A stretch of 64,000 bases of DNA from Leptospira dzoumogneensis. Lineage in GTDB: Bacteria; Spirochaetota; Leptospiria; Leptospirales; Leptospiraceae. The notes beneath the pieces were generated by a model, which had not been told where the DNA came from, did not search any database, and saw nothing but the letters and a program-made list of their open reading frames with translations. Both the position numbers and the translations under genes were made by a program. Below are positions 54,269 to 62,657 of this stretch, piece by piece. The stretch's first letter is position 1. Each line of letters starts with the position of its first letter. The stretch is taken from assembly GCF_004770895.1 (NCBI RefSeq), contig NZ_RQHS01000010.1, positions 310,001 through 374,000 on the forward strand. Reading direction: 5' to 3'.

Positions 54269-56095
54269 ATGTCTCACGATCTCCCGGAAAAAACAAGAGA
54301 AATATTCGGGAAAAAACCCTATCTCAGCCTGTATTTCCAAAATCCTCCTACGGAAATGTTGGAGTTCCGACTGGAAGCGGCTAAAAACCAAAATGAGTTC
54401 TTTCTCTCCAAAAAAGGAAGAGCCTTAGCAAGTTCAGTTTCTCCTTTTACCCAAGCAAAAAGACAAGTGGACTCGGTCTCCATACAATCCACAGACCTGG
54501 TCGCAGTTTTAGGGCTCGGAAACCCGCATTTGATCCGAGAAGTAGAATCCAAATTAGAACCTGGGCAAATTTTATTGCTCATAGACAAGGACAGAGACCT
54601 GCTTTTTCCACTCTGGGAAGAATGGTTGGAACCTGTGATGGAAGTCCCCGGAAGACATTTATTCTTGGGGGAAAATTCTCTCTCTCTTTTATGGAATTAT
54701 TTAGAGTCACTTCCGGTTGAAAGAGTTTCAGGCATCAGAATTTTGAGAAACGCAGCAAGTGTTTCCTTAGAAGAAATGTTCTATGCGGAAACGGATATAA
54801 GACTTAGAAAAATTTTATCTTCTAAGATGAGTGATCTACTCACCAAATTCGAATTCGAAAGGATTTGGGTGAGAAATTCTCTTGTAAACACTGCAAATTT
54901 TTTATCTCCACCAAGCCCTAGGACTAAAATAGAATCCTTAAAAGAAAAATTTGACGGAACACCTTCCCTTCTTGTATCCGCCGGGCCAAACCTGCGCAGA
55001 CAATGTGAGTGGATTAAAAGTATCAGAGATAAAGTTTTCGTAATGTCCTGCGATACTTCTCTCAAAGTACTTTTGAAATACGGGATCATACCGGATGGAG
55101 TAATGACATTAGATGCACAAACTCATTCAGTATTCCATTTTCTGGGAGAAGAAGATACGGTCAAGATCCCATTATTCGCGGACCTGGTCAGCTCTCCTCC
55201 TATATTAAGAAATTTAAAATTTAAGTCGGTGGTCCATAGTATCACTGCAAAATATCTGGTAGATGCTTCCGGAGAATTAAAAAGAGAAGCCACCGCAGGA
55301 AGTTCCAGTGCAGAATCCTTGCTCGGCCCGATCGGAGACATACAATCCGGAGGAAGTGTCGCTACAACTGCATTTGATCTACTCAGAAGTCTTGGATGTA
55401 AACCCTGCTTTTTAGTGGGCCAAGACCTTGCCTATTCAGGAAGAGAGATCCATTCTACTGGAACCCATCATAATGAAAAATGGCTCACTTTACTTACCAG
55501 AAAAACAAGTTTAGAAAAAATTAATGAAGCTGTGGTCCGAAAAAGAGACACAAGATACGTTCCATCCGTCACAGGCGGAGAAGTATTAACAGATTACGTA
55601 TTGGACTTATACAGGCATTGGTTTGAAGAATCTTCCAAATCCCTGGACTTTCCTGTCTATAATGTAAACACGCAAGGCGCGAGAATAGAAAATGCAGAGA
55701 ACATAGGCCCGGAAGAAGCCACCCAGATCCTAAATGGATTCCAGAATCATCAATACTTCTGGCAAAAATTGCCCGCTTGGAAACCGGAATTGATCCAGGA
55801 AACCCTGGTAGGATCTCCCATAGATTTCAAAAAAGAACTCTTAGAAACGATAGATATGATCAAAGACGAATTCTCTAAACCGGAAAAAAAAGAAGAAGCG
55901 TACGCAGATCTACTTTCTCTTTTCCGGAACACATTAGGTAAATGGGAAGATCTAAGATATTTGATCAGAAAAACGGAAGTGTACATTCTTCGTCATAAAG
56001 ATAAGCTGGACGAGGCCCGCAAAAAAGAATTATTCTTGGGTGCGATCCTGAAAGAGTTTACCGGCTTGAGAAGAAAGCTGCTTGCGGGAGACTAG
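54269..56095 (+). CDS. DUF115 / MptE-like motility-associated factor protein
   Basis: 608 residues from ATG 54269 (AGGAG 5 nt upstream). The DUF115 core is at about 220-400: TPSLLVSAGPNLRRQCEWIKSIRDKVFVMSCDTSLKVLLKYGIIPDGVMTLDAQTHSVFHF, GSVATTAFDLLRSLGCKPCFLVGQDLAYSGREIHSTGTHHN. This domain occurs in motility accessory factors that glycosylate flagellin and in archaeal MptE pterin kinases. No sugar genes are adjacent, so the substrate is undetermined. Divergent from smc; 5 nt upstream of srkA. Confidence 0.82.
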   Translation: MSHDLPEKTREIFGKKPYLSLYFQNPPTEMLEFRLEAAKNQNEFFLSKKGRALASSVSPFTQAKRQVDSVSIQSTDLVAVLGLGNPHLIREVESKLEPGQILLLIDKDRDLLFPLWEEWLEPVMEVPGRHLFLGENSLSLLWNYLESLPVERVSGIRILRNAASVSLEEMFYAETDIRLRKILSSKMSDLLTKFEFERIWVRNSLVNTANFLSPPSPRTKIESLKEKFDGTPSLLVSAGPNLRRQCEWIKSIRDKVFVMSCDTSLKVLLKYGIIPDGVMTLDAQTHSVFHFLGEEDTVKIPLFADLVSSPPILRNLKFKSVVHSITAKYLVDASGELKREATAGSSSAESLLGPIGDIQSGGSVATTAFDLLRSLGCKPCFLVGQDLAYSGREIHSTGTHHNEKWLTLLTRKTSLEKINEAVVRKRDTRYVPSVTGGEVLTDYVLDLYRHWFEESSKSLDFPVYNVNTQGARIENAENIGPEEATQILNGFQNHQYFWQKLPAWKPELIQETLVGSPIDFKKELLETIDMIKDEFSKPEKKEEAYADLLSLFRNTLGKWEDLRYLIRKTEVYILRHKDKLDEARKKELFLGAILKEFTGLRRKLLAGD

Positions 56096-56100
56096 AGAAA

Positions 56101-57153
56101 ATGGAAACTCCAGGCAAAGAATTCTATAATAGACTCGATATAGATTCCGTTTTATCAGCGGTAGAAGATGCTGGATTTTCAGTCTCCGGACATTGTCTCG
56201 CTCTAAACAGTTTAGAGAATAGAGTATATGACGTCGGCTTGGAAGAAGAAGGAAGACTCGTAGTAAAATTCTACCGCCCAGGGCGCTGGACTCTCGATCA
56301 AATATTAGAAGAACATTCTTTTCTAAAGGAGCTGGAAGAAGGAGAGATCCCAGTAGTTGCACCTCTTCCTTTAGAAAACGGGGTCACAGTAAGAGAAACA
56401 AAAGGAATTTATTATACGATCTGGCCTCTCCAAAAAGGAAGATTGGTAGAAGAGCTAAATGAGCAAAATTTAGTCCAAACAGGAAGATTACTCGCCAGGA
56501 TCCACAATATTGGCGCCTCTAAACCGGCTAAACATAGGGTAGAATATAATCTGAAAAATTTCGGAGAAGAACCTTTACGTTTTCTAAAAGAGAAGGAGTT
56601 CCTACCAACACATCTCTGGAAAAGATATGAAGAAGCTGCTAATCGAATTTTTAACTCATTTTCCGAGGCTTCCAAGGACATGCCGTTCCATCGTATCCAC
56701 GGGGATTGCCATAAAGGAAATTTAATACAAACCGCAGACGGACTCTGCTTTATAGACTTCGACGATTTTGTGACCGGGCCTGCGGTCCAAGATTTTTGGA
56801 TGCTTCTTCCTTTTGGCGACTCCGCTTCCGAGTATGAAAGAGATATCTTTTTGGCCGGTTATAGAGAATTCCGCGAATTTCCTTCTTCTTGGTTTGATCT
56901 AGTGGAACCTTTGCGGGGGTTACGTTATATTCATTATTCAGCATGGATCGCAAAACGTTGGGAAGATCCTTCTTTCCCGAATACGTTTCCTCATTTCGGA
57001 ACGGAAGAATATTGGGAAAAAGAAACCCAGGACCTGGAAAGATTGGGTTCGGATCTTCCTATTTCTACTGAGTCGGATGGTAGGAACTACTTTGCTAAAA
57101 CGGAAGAGTCTGAGCTTACGAATAAGGATTTTTTTTGGGATATGGAGGACTAG
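56101..57153 (+). CDS. srkA: Stress response kinase A (YihE/RdoA family)
   Basis: 350 residues. A kinase-like fold with NRVYDVGLEEEGRLVVKFYRPGRWTLDQILEEHSFLKELEEGEIPVVAPL (Lys in VVKFYRP), MPFHRIHGDCHKGNLI (catalytic loop) and LCFIDFDDFVTGPAVQDFWMLL (metal Asp). Matches SrkA, which phosphorylates Ser/Thr and eases stress-induced cell death in enterobacteria. The start lies 5 nt after the DUF115 gene, so they are likely co-transcribed. The last ~50 residues are variable. Confidence 0.88.
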   Translation: METPGKEFYNRLDIDSVLSAVEDAGFSVSGHCLALNSLENRVYDVGLEEEGRLVVKFYRPGRWTLDQILEEHSFLKELEEGEIPVVAPLPLENGVTVRETKGIYYTIWPLQKGRLVEELNEQNLVQTGRLLARIHNIGASKPAKHRVEYNLKNFGEEPLRFLKEKEFLPTHLWKRYEEAANRIFNSFSEASKDMPFHRIHGDCHKGNLIQTADGLCFIDFDDFVTGPAVQDFWMLLPFGDSASEYERDIFLAGYREFREFPSSWFDLVEPLRGLRYIHYSAWIAKRWEDPSFPNTFPHFGTEEYWEKETQDLERLGSDLPISTESDGRNYFAKTEESELTNKDFFWDMED

Positions 57154-57267
57154 CTCACGGGCTCCCGTGTAATGCAAATTCCCCGCCTTCTCCCCTTTGT
57201 CGAAGATACTACAAAATTCCCTAGGAACCCTGATTTCAGGATTGCAGATCTTCTCCTTTTTGACATT

Positions 57268-57286
57268 TTTGAGATTGACTCTCAAA
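57268..57286. promoter_or_regulatory. 19-bp inverted repeat upstream of heme oxygenase
   Basis: TTTGAGA-TTGAC-TCTCAAA, perfect 7-bp arms, 43 bp before the heme oxygenase ATG. A TTGACA (57260-57265) adjoins it and TAAAAT follows at 57289-57294. Position and size suit a repressor operator; iron- or peroxide-responsive Fur/PerR-type control would be logical for a heme-iron gene but is inferred. Confidence 0.5.
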
Positions 57287-57329
57287 CCTAAAATTGGAGA
57301 TTTGTCACAGTATTGTCAGGAGAAACCCC

Positions 57330-58010
57330 ATGAGCCTAGCCCAAGCATTAAGAGACGGAACCTCCGAATCTCATACCATCGCGGAAAATAACGCATTCAT
57401 TCGCTGCTTTATGAAAGGAGTATTGGAGCCAAAAAGTTACGCCAAACATTTGGAATCTTTTTATTTCGTTTACGCGGTAATGGAAGAAGAGTTGGAAAAT
57501 AAAAAAGATCATCCAATCGTAGGAAAGATCAGATTCCCTGAATTATATAGAAAAGGGATGATCGAAAAGGACCTGGCACATTTTTTCCAGCCAGGACATT
57601 CCCCAAAAGCAACTCCGGCTACGGAAGCTTACGTAAAACATATTAGAGAAACTGCAAATACTTCGCCGGAATTATTGGTGGCCCATAGTTATGTTCGTTA
57701 TTTAGGGGATCTTTCCGGTGGACAGATCTTGAAAAGAGTAGCAGCCAAAGCTTTAGGGATAGAAGGAACATCAGGTCTGGATTTTTATGAATTTCCTGAA
57801 ATTTCCAGTCCGAAAGATTTTAAGGATAAATACAGAAACACCTTGGATTCTCTCCCACTCTCAGACTCTGAAAAAGAAAAAATCGTTCAAGAAGCGAACG
57901 AAGTATTCAAACTGAACGGAAAAATTTTCGACGAGCTGGAAGAAACCTTGATCTCTTCCATAGGAAAAGCGAAGTTCGAAGAAGTTCTAGCAAGTCCTGC
58001 GAGGCACTGA
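57330..58010 (+). CDS. hemO: Heme oxygenase
   Basis: 226 residues of the HmuO/HemO fold. The proximal His is H15 in DGTSESHTIAENNAF. The distal helix reads YVRYLGDLSGGQILKRVAAKALG (conserved Gly pairs). YHLESFYFVYAVMEEELE-like and DFYEFPEI elements agree with the family. It breaks heme to biliverdin, CO and iron, freeing iron; leptospires are known to use heme. TCAGGAG precedes the ATG. The next gene starts 3 nt after its stop. Confidence 0.93.
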   Translation: MSLAQALRDGTSESHTIAENNAFIRCFMKGVLEPKSYAKHLESFYFVYAVMEEELENKKDHPIVGKIRFPELYRKGMIEKDLAHFFQPGHSPKATPATEAYVKHIRETANTSPELLVAHSYVRYLGDLSGGQILKRVAAKALGIEGTSGLDFYEFPEISSPKDFKDKYRNTLDSLPLSDSEKEKIVQEANEVFKLNGKIFDELEETLISSIGKAKFEEVLASPARH

Positions 58011-58013
58011 TTT

Positions 58014-59264
58014 TTGTTAAAAGTATCTGCCAAAAAAGAATCCTCCTCCTTGGGGGCGGATTCTTTTCCCTGGATCACTCTATCCTTCATTTTTTTAGCT
58101 ATGCTTCCCGTAACGATGATCGTGCCGGTATATAAAGAAATTGTAAAAGACAGACTGGGTGGAACCGGATATGGAGTCGCGTGGTTCCAAAGTTCGGCAA
58201 TGCTCGGTTCTTTTTTATTTTCTCCGATCGCCGGTTGGATTTCCGACAAACTCGGGACCAGAAAAAAGCTGATCGCCATCTTTGCGATCGTTGATGCGGT
58301 ATTACTCGCTTCCCTTCCATTTATGCCAAATATCTCTTCTCTTTTTGTTTTGAGATTTTTAGAAGGAGGAGCACATATTTTTGTGATCGGCCTGCTTCTC
58401 ACCTGTATTGCAGATAAGGAGAAGGACCAAACATCCAGTTTTTATAATAAAGGAATTCTATTCGGATTAGCAGGAACACTTCTCACTTTAGGAGGGGGAG
58501 TCGGCCAATCTCTCGGATTTTTAGGGAATAAAAATCCACTTCTTCCATTTTTCGTGGGCGGGTTCATTCTTTTAGTTTTGGGGATTTTATCTTTTTTCCT
58601 TTTGGAAGAAGGTAATCTAAAAAAATTAGAATGGGAAGGCTGGCAAAAAACAAAAACAGCTTTGGCACTTTCTCCTTTATTGCTCGTTCCGATCTCCTTC
58701 CATTTTATTGATCGATTTACTGTAGGTTATTTTTTAAGTTCCTTAAATTTACATCTGAGGGAAGACCTTGGATTTTCTCCAGGTCAAGTAGGTGGACTTT
58801 TCGGAGTAATGTTCCTATTGATGAGTGTATTATCCCTTCCGGCTGCACTTCTTTCCAGAAAATGGAATTCTATCGCTTTAGTTTGGATCGGTTCTTTCAT
58901 TTATGGAATTGCACAAGCAAGCACAGGATTTTTAAACACTTCTTCCGGATTATATTTATCCATGATCGCATGCGGAATAGGTGCCGGGATCATGTATGTG
59001 CCCGCGATGAGACTTGCTTCTTCACTTGCACCCAGCGGCTTTAATGCAGTGGTAATGACTGTGTTCACAGGTCTTGGATCCTTAGGATTTCTTTTAGGGC
59101 CTTTGGTCTCCATCTCCGTTCAGGAATCCTTTAGTCGTATATACGACAAAACCTTGGGCCTGGAATTCACAGGGATCCTATATGGAGCCTTGGAAGTTTT
59201 ACTGGTTTTAGGTACCCTGCCCCTGCTTTCTAAAATTTTAGAGAAAGAAAAAAGACTTAATTAA
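58014..59264 (+). CDS. MFS transporter, coupled to heme oxygenase
   Basis: 416 residues with 12 hydrophobic helices. MFS hallmarks: SPIAGWISDKLGTRKKLIAIFAIVDAV (loop 2-3 motif), VLRFLEGGAHIFVIGLLLTCIAD, and GPL near the end. The start is a TTG 3 nt after the hemO stop, implying translational coupling. It may export biliverdin or another heme product, or import an iron compound; the cargo is inferred only from the pairing. A GC-balanced hairpin follows. Confidence 0.85.
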   Translation: MLKVSAKKESSSLGADSFPWITLSFIFLAMLPVTMIVPVYKEIVKDRLGGTGYGVAWFQSSAMLGSFLFSPIAGWISDKLGTRKKLIAIFAIVDAVLLASLPFMPNISSLFVLRFLEGGAHIFVIGLLLTCIADKEKDQTSSFYNKGILFGLAGTLLTLGGGVGQSLGFLGNKNPLLPFFVGGFILLVLGILSFFLLEEGNLKKLEWEGWQKTKTALALSPLLLVPISFHFIDRFTVGYFLSSLNLHLREDLGFSPGQVGGLFGVMFLLMSVLSLPAALLSRKWNSIALVWIGSFIYGIAQASTGFLNTSSGLYLSMIACGIGAGIMYVPAMRLASSLAPSGFNAVVMTVFTGLGSLGFLLGPLVSISVQESFSRIYDKTLGLEFTGILYGALEVLLVLGTLPLLSKILEKEKRLN

Positions 59265-59286
59265 TGCGACAGATTGGTCGCATTAA
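59261..59286 (+). terminator. Hairpin at the end of the hemO-MFS operon
   Basis: TTAATGCGAC (59261-59270) and GTCGCATTAA (59277-59286) form a perfect 10-bp stem with a 6-nt loop, starting inside the stop codon. There is no U-tract after it, so it may stabilise the mRNA end or be part of another signal instead of a classic terminator. Confidence 0.45.
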
Positions 59287-59592
59287 CCCCATATTAGGTA
59301 AAGTGTAATCATTCAAAAAATTGAATATTTCCGGACCGGACGGAGAAGGCCGTAAACATTCTTCAAACGTTATCCAATTCTGCAGATCCGCATACCCCGT
59401 TTGAGATAAATCAACTAATAGATATTACAGATTTTAAGTTATGCCCGCTTAAATTCGTCACAGATGGAAGAATATTCTATTTTTTTACATTACTTTTTAC
59501 ATAAATAATTGAGATAAAAACAGGGTTCTGGATTTAATCCTAATTAACCCAAACGTCATTCGCTTTTGATAAAGCAAGTCGAGGTATTTCTT
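59265..59592. other. AT-rich spacer before the envelope gene cluster
   Basis: 328 bp. Apart from the hairpin at its left end I see no repeat or ORF. The right half (about 59410-59560) is AT-rich with several TATA-like strings and is presumably the promoter of the following genes. No operator stands out. Confidence 0.5.
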
Positions 59593-60687
59593 TTGAGATA
59601 TATTAATTGTTGGATCTTATTTTGCGTATTTTTACTAAGTTCTTCCATATATTCGAAAGACGCGGATCAAACGGTAGAAGGATACACTCTTTCTAAAATT
59701 AGGATCACGAACATTTCCGTAAACTCGGCCACGGCAAATAATGCGATGAGCCTTATAAATACCAGGGCAATCAACCAAATAAATTCAGGCTCAAATGAAT
59801 TCGCAAAGCCTAGTATTGCGAATTTCCAAGGACAGGGAATAGAATGGGAAACAGATATTAGGCATAGCAATTTTATTAGAACGAATTATTTCCTATCTCA
59901 TGCAAACTTACACTCAGGAAGTAATAATCTAAACGATCTCGCAACCTTAAACTTCCAGCCCTCTATGGGTTCCCCGGTGAATATTACCGATCTGTCTTTC
60001 AAAACTTATTCAAACAATAAGCTGATTACCTCTAGGGTCGCTTTTTTGACGGACTTTTTCTTTTTTGAAAATTCCTCGAACAAATATTTAGAAAATTTAG
60101 CTTTTCGTATAGGTGTCGAGGCGTATTCAAACACCTTTAGTACTTCTTCAAAACCATATCCATATGTCGGAATTTCCAACGGAGCGCCTTATTCCGGGAT
60201 AGATGCAATCGACCAAGAGAAGATCAAACTTGCGGAAACTTTTGGAAATGGAGTGATCGGATTGAATTATAAACTCAGTCTATCCCCCGTATCAAGTTTC
60301 GATTTCGGTTTCGAATACTTTAAAAGTTTTGGGAACGATTCCAGATATGAAAACCAATATATCTCCATGTCCATAACCTCTTTCGGCACATACCTTTTGA
60401 TTCCTGCGAAAGCAACCGGACTCGTAAAAAGTGAATTAGAAGGTTTTCGAGCATCTTTAGGTTACAGATATGATATCAGCGAAATTGCCTTTTTTAGGGT
60501 CTCTTTCGGATACCAAGATTCAACACAAAAAGTTAAAGAAGCGGATGTGCCGACTGCAGGAGGAAGCGTACTTTCAGGCGATTTCTCTCAGTTACTATGG
60601 ACCTTAGCATCACCTCCTTTAGGCCCTTTCCCGAATTCCAGAGATACTAGATCTCAACTTGGAATCGAGTTCGGGTATAAATATTAA
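59593..60687 (+). CDS. Putative outer-membrane beta-barrel protein
   Basis: 364 residues from TTG 59593 (GAGG 7 nt upstream; a longer TTG start at 59566 lacks a site). The signal peptide is RYINCWILFCVFLLSSSIYS. The rest alternates polar/hydrophobic: GIEWETDIRHSNFIRTNYFLSHANLHSG, FGNGVIGLNYKLSLSPVSSFDFGFEYFKSFG, FRASLGYRYDISEIAFFRVSFGYQDS, ending RSQLGIEFGYKY, a C-terminal barrel strand. It resembles a Leptospira outer-membrane family (LA_2444/LA_4059-like, from memory). Asn/Ser-rich with more A+T codons than neighbours. Confidence 0.65.
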   Translation: MRYINCWILFCVFLLSSSIYSKDADQTVEGYTLSKIRITNISVNSATANNAMSLINTRAINQINSGSNEFAKPSIANFQGQGIEWETDIRHSNFIRTNYFLSHANLHSGSNNLNDLATLNFQPSMGSPVNITDLSFKTYSNNKLITSRVAFLTDFFFFENSSNKYLENLAFRIGVEAYSNTFSTSSKPYPYVGISNGAPYSGIDAIDQEKIKLAETFGNGVIGLNYKLSLSPVSSFDFGFEYFKSFGNDSRYENQYISMSITSFGTYLLIPAKATGLVKSELEGFRASLGYRYDISEIAFFRVSFGYQDSTQKVKEADVPTAGGSVLSGDFSQLLWTLASPPLGPFPNSRDTRSQLGIEFGYKY

Positions 60688-60772
60688 GAACGGAGTCGTA
60701 TAAATTTTGGAACCAAGAAAGTTTAATGAATCGTCGGAAAGTTTCTCAAAATTCCTGGAAAAAGGGAGCAAG

Positions 60773-61771
60773 ATGAATCTAAGAAAAAAATTATCTTACT
60801 TTAAAATATATTTTGTAATTCTAATATTATTTTGTTTAAATATTTCGGTCCTAAATTGCGCATCTGCCCCGGCGTATAAGGAAGTAAATGCATCCGTTAT
60901 ATATTTATTAAACGATGCGGAACGTCTTATCCAAGAAAAAAAATATGGAGAGGCTTCGGAATCCCTGCGAGCGGTTTTTAGGATATATCCGGAAAACGCA
61001 AAAGCGGAAATTCTTTGGGAAAAATTACCTGAAGTTTGGCAAAGAAGAACCAAGTATGATAATGCAGTAGGACAAGCCTTTTCCAAAAGATCTCCCGAAG
61101 ACAGCGGAATTTTAGAGAGAATCGCGTGGTATATTCCGGATCGTCTATTAGATTTACTAGATATATTCAGTTTAAATATATCGATCGGCCCCCAAATAGG
61201 TTTAAGCAGCTGGAACACTCGTGCACTCCAGACGACTTTATATGCAGGAAAGACAGTATCCTTCGGCTGGTCCCAAAAAAGAAACTTAGGAATTTCAGAA
61301 GAATCTTCGGCTGAATATGCATTTTTAGGTTTTGGAGGAGCCGCAATTCATGGAAGAAGAATCGGAACGGGAAGAAGAGCCTATGCAGGTACTTGGAATG
61401 GTTTCTTTGTACATATGCCGAGCAATCCTCTTTATATAAATTATCGTGATTATTGGGGTAATGGCGGTAAGATAGGATTTATCTTGATCGGAGCCGAATT
61501 TGAACTTCACTATACTGAAATAGCGGATTTCGTTGCAGGATTCTTCTTTGTTGATTTTCTGGGGGATGATTTTGCAACAACTAATTCAATTCGTTTTAAT
61601 AGAGAGCAAGAAGATCATTTATACAGGGTGATCAATGCAGCGGATAGATATAACGAAAAACAGATGAATGAATTCCGAAACGCTTTCCCTGAATCGGAAA
61701 AAGTAATAGAAACGGAAAATCAGGATACTCAAATTACGGCGCCAAAAGGAAAAAATAAAAAACCGAATTAA
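60773..61771 (+). CDS. Putative lipoprotein, partner of the barrel protein
   Basis: 332 residues from ATG 60773 (GGGAG upstream); a TTG at 60707 is less likely. The lipobox is ILFCLNISVLNC. A TPR-like helical stretch follows (VIYLLNDAERLIQEKKYGEASESLRAVFRIYPENAKAEILWEKL). Then a Gly/aromatic-rich region that looks membrane- or barrel-like (ISIGPQIGLSSWNTRALQTTLYAGKTVSFGWSQ, YINYRDYWGNGGKIGFILIGAEFELHY). It ends Lys/Asn-rich. Unknown function; same strand as the genes on either side. Confidence 0.65.
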   Translation: MNLRKKLSYFKIYFVILILFCLNISVLNCASAPAYKEVNASVIYLLNDAERLIQEKKYGEASESLRAVFRIYPENAKAEILWEKLPEVWQRRTKYDNAVGQAFSKRSPEDSGILERIAWYIPDRLLDLLDIFSLNISIGPQIGLSSWNTRALQTTLYAGKTVSFGWSQKRNLGISEESSAEYAFLGFGGAAIHGRRIGTGRRAYAGTWNGFFVHMPSNPLYINYRDYWGNGGKIGFILIGAEFELHYTEIADFVAGFFFVDFLGDDFATTNSIRFNREQEDHLYRVINAADRYNEKQMNEFRNAFPESEKVIETENQDTQITAPKGKNKKPN

Positions 61772-61827
61772 ATCGATATCTAATCTTAATAGCAAAAGAA
61801 AGGGACTCGAATTATATAGAATATGTC

Positions 61828-62538
61828 ATGGTAATTCGATCCCTTATTTTCCTAACTTTCATATTTTCTAATTATGGATGTATTTATAGATCCATGACCT
61901 CCTTTCCCAGTCCTCCGAAACAGATCCAAAATGATCAGATAAAACCGGTGAGACTGCAGGTCTTTTTAGCAGGAGATCGATGTATGGAACTTTGCAGTAA
62001 GGAAGATATGTCTCCGAATTGTTCCGGCAATACAAACATTTGCAAACATTGGATAAAAGACTGGATGCCGGCAGACTTTGCATCCGGAGGTGCCGTTAGT
62101 TCCGTATTTAAGTATTATCCACCTAGAAAGAAATGGTTTATAGACCAAATCTCAAACATTTCGACGGAACTATGTAAGACCAAAAAAAATTTGAATTGTT
62201 TTTACGATTCCCCGGACCCTTCGGACGATCAAAATTTTTCCTCTACGGTAACCATTAAAATCGAAGGTTTTCATCGTAAAATACATTGGTCCTTATATCT
62301 ATCTTCTTTCTCTCTTTTAATATTTCCCGGATTCTTTAAAGAAGAATGGAATATGGAAATTTCAAGGACAGATCTAAAAAATCGAGTCGAGCAAATACGT
62401 ATCCCGGCCACTGAAATCAAACATTGGTTTGGATGGCCTTTTATATTCTGGGGTGCTGCTTTCGCGATCTCCGATGAAAAAGTACTCACCGAGATCATAG
62501 AATATTCTATTCATCATAACTCGACTCCAAACCCATAA
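61828..62538 (+). CDS. Putative lipoprotein
   Basis: 236 residues. The signal segment VIRSLIFLTFIFSNYGC gives a lipobox Cys at 18. The mature part has several Cys (DRCMELCSKEDMSPNCSGNTNICKHW, ELCKTKKNLNCFYDS) and a hydrophobic segment (IHWSLYLSSFSLLIFPGFF). No family recognised. Third gene of the envelope cluster; A+T-rich and with a weak ribosome site. Confidence 0.6.
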   Translation: MVIRSLIFLTFIFSNYGCIYRSMTSFPSPPKQIQNDQIKPVRLQVFLAGDRCMELCSKEDMSPNCSGNTNICKHWIKDWMPADFASGGAVSSVFKYYPPRKKWFIDQISNISTELCKTKKNLNCFYDSPDPSDDQNFSSTVTIKIEGFHRKIHWSLYLSSFSLLIFPGFFKEEWNMEISRTDLKNRVEQIRIPATEIKHWFGWPFIFWGAAFAISDEKVLTEIIEYSIHHNSTPNP

Positions 62539-62620
62539 CTCATTTTAAGTTTATTTATATTAAATATATTTAACTATATTAAACATTTTCCAGTCAAAAC
62601 AAGCTTCGAGTATAGATTCC

Positions 62621-62657
62621 ATTTGATATAACAAATAGTTCATTCGATATAACGAAT
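62621..62657 (+). promoter_or_regulatory. Tandem palindromes abutting the EAL start codon
   Basis: ATTTGATATAACAAAT (62621-62636) and ATTCGATATAACGAAT (62642-62657) are each inverted repeats (ATTYG-N6-CRAAT), 21 bp apart. The second ends at the base before the ATG. TTGATA (62623-62628) and TATAAC (62648-62653), 19 nt apart, could be the promoter itself, which would start transcription at or very near the ATG. Confidence 0.55.
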
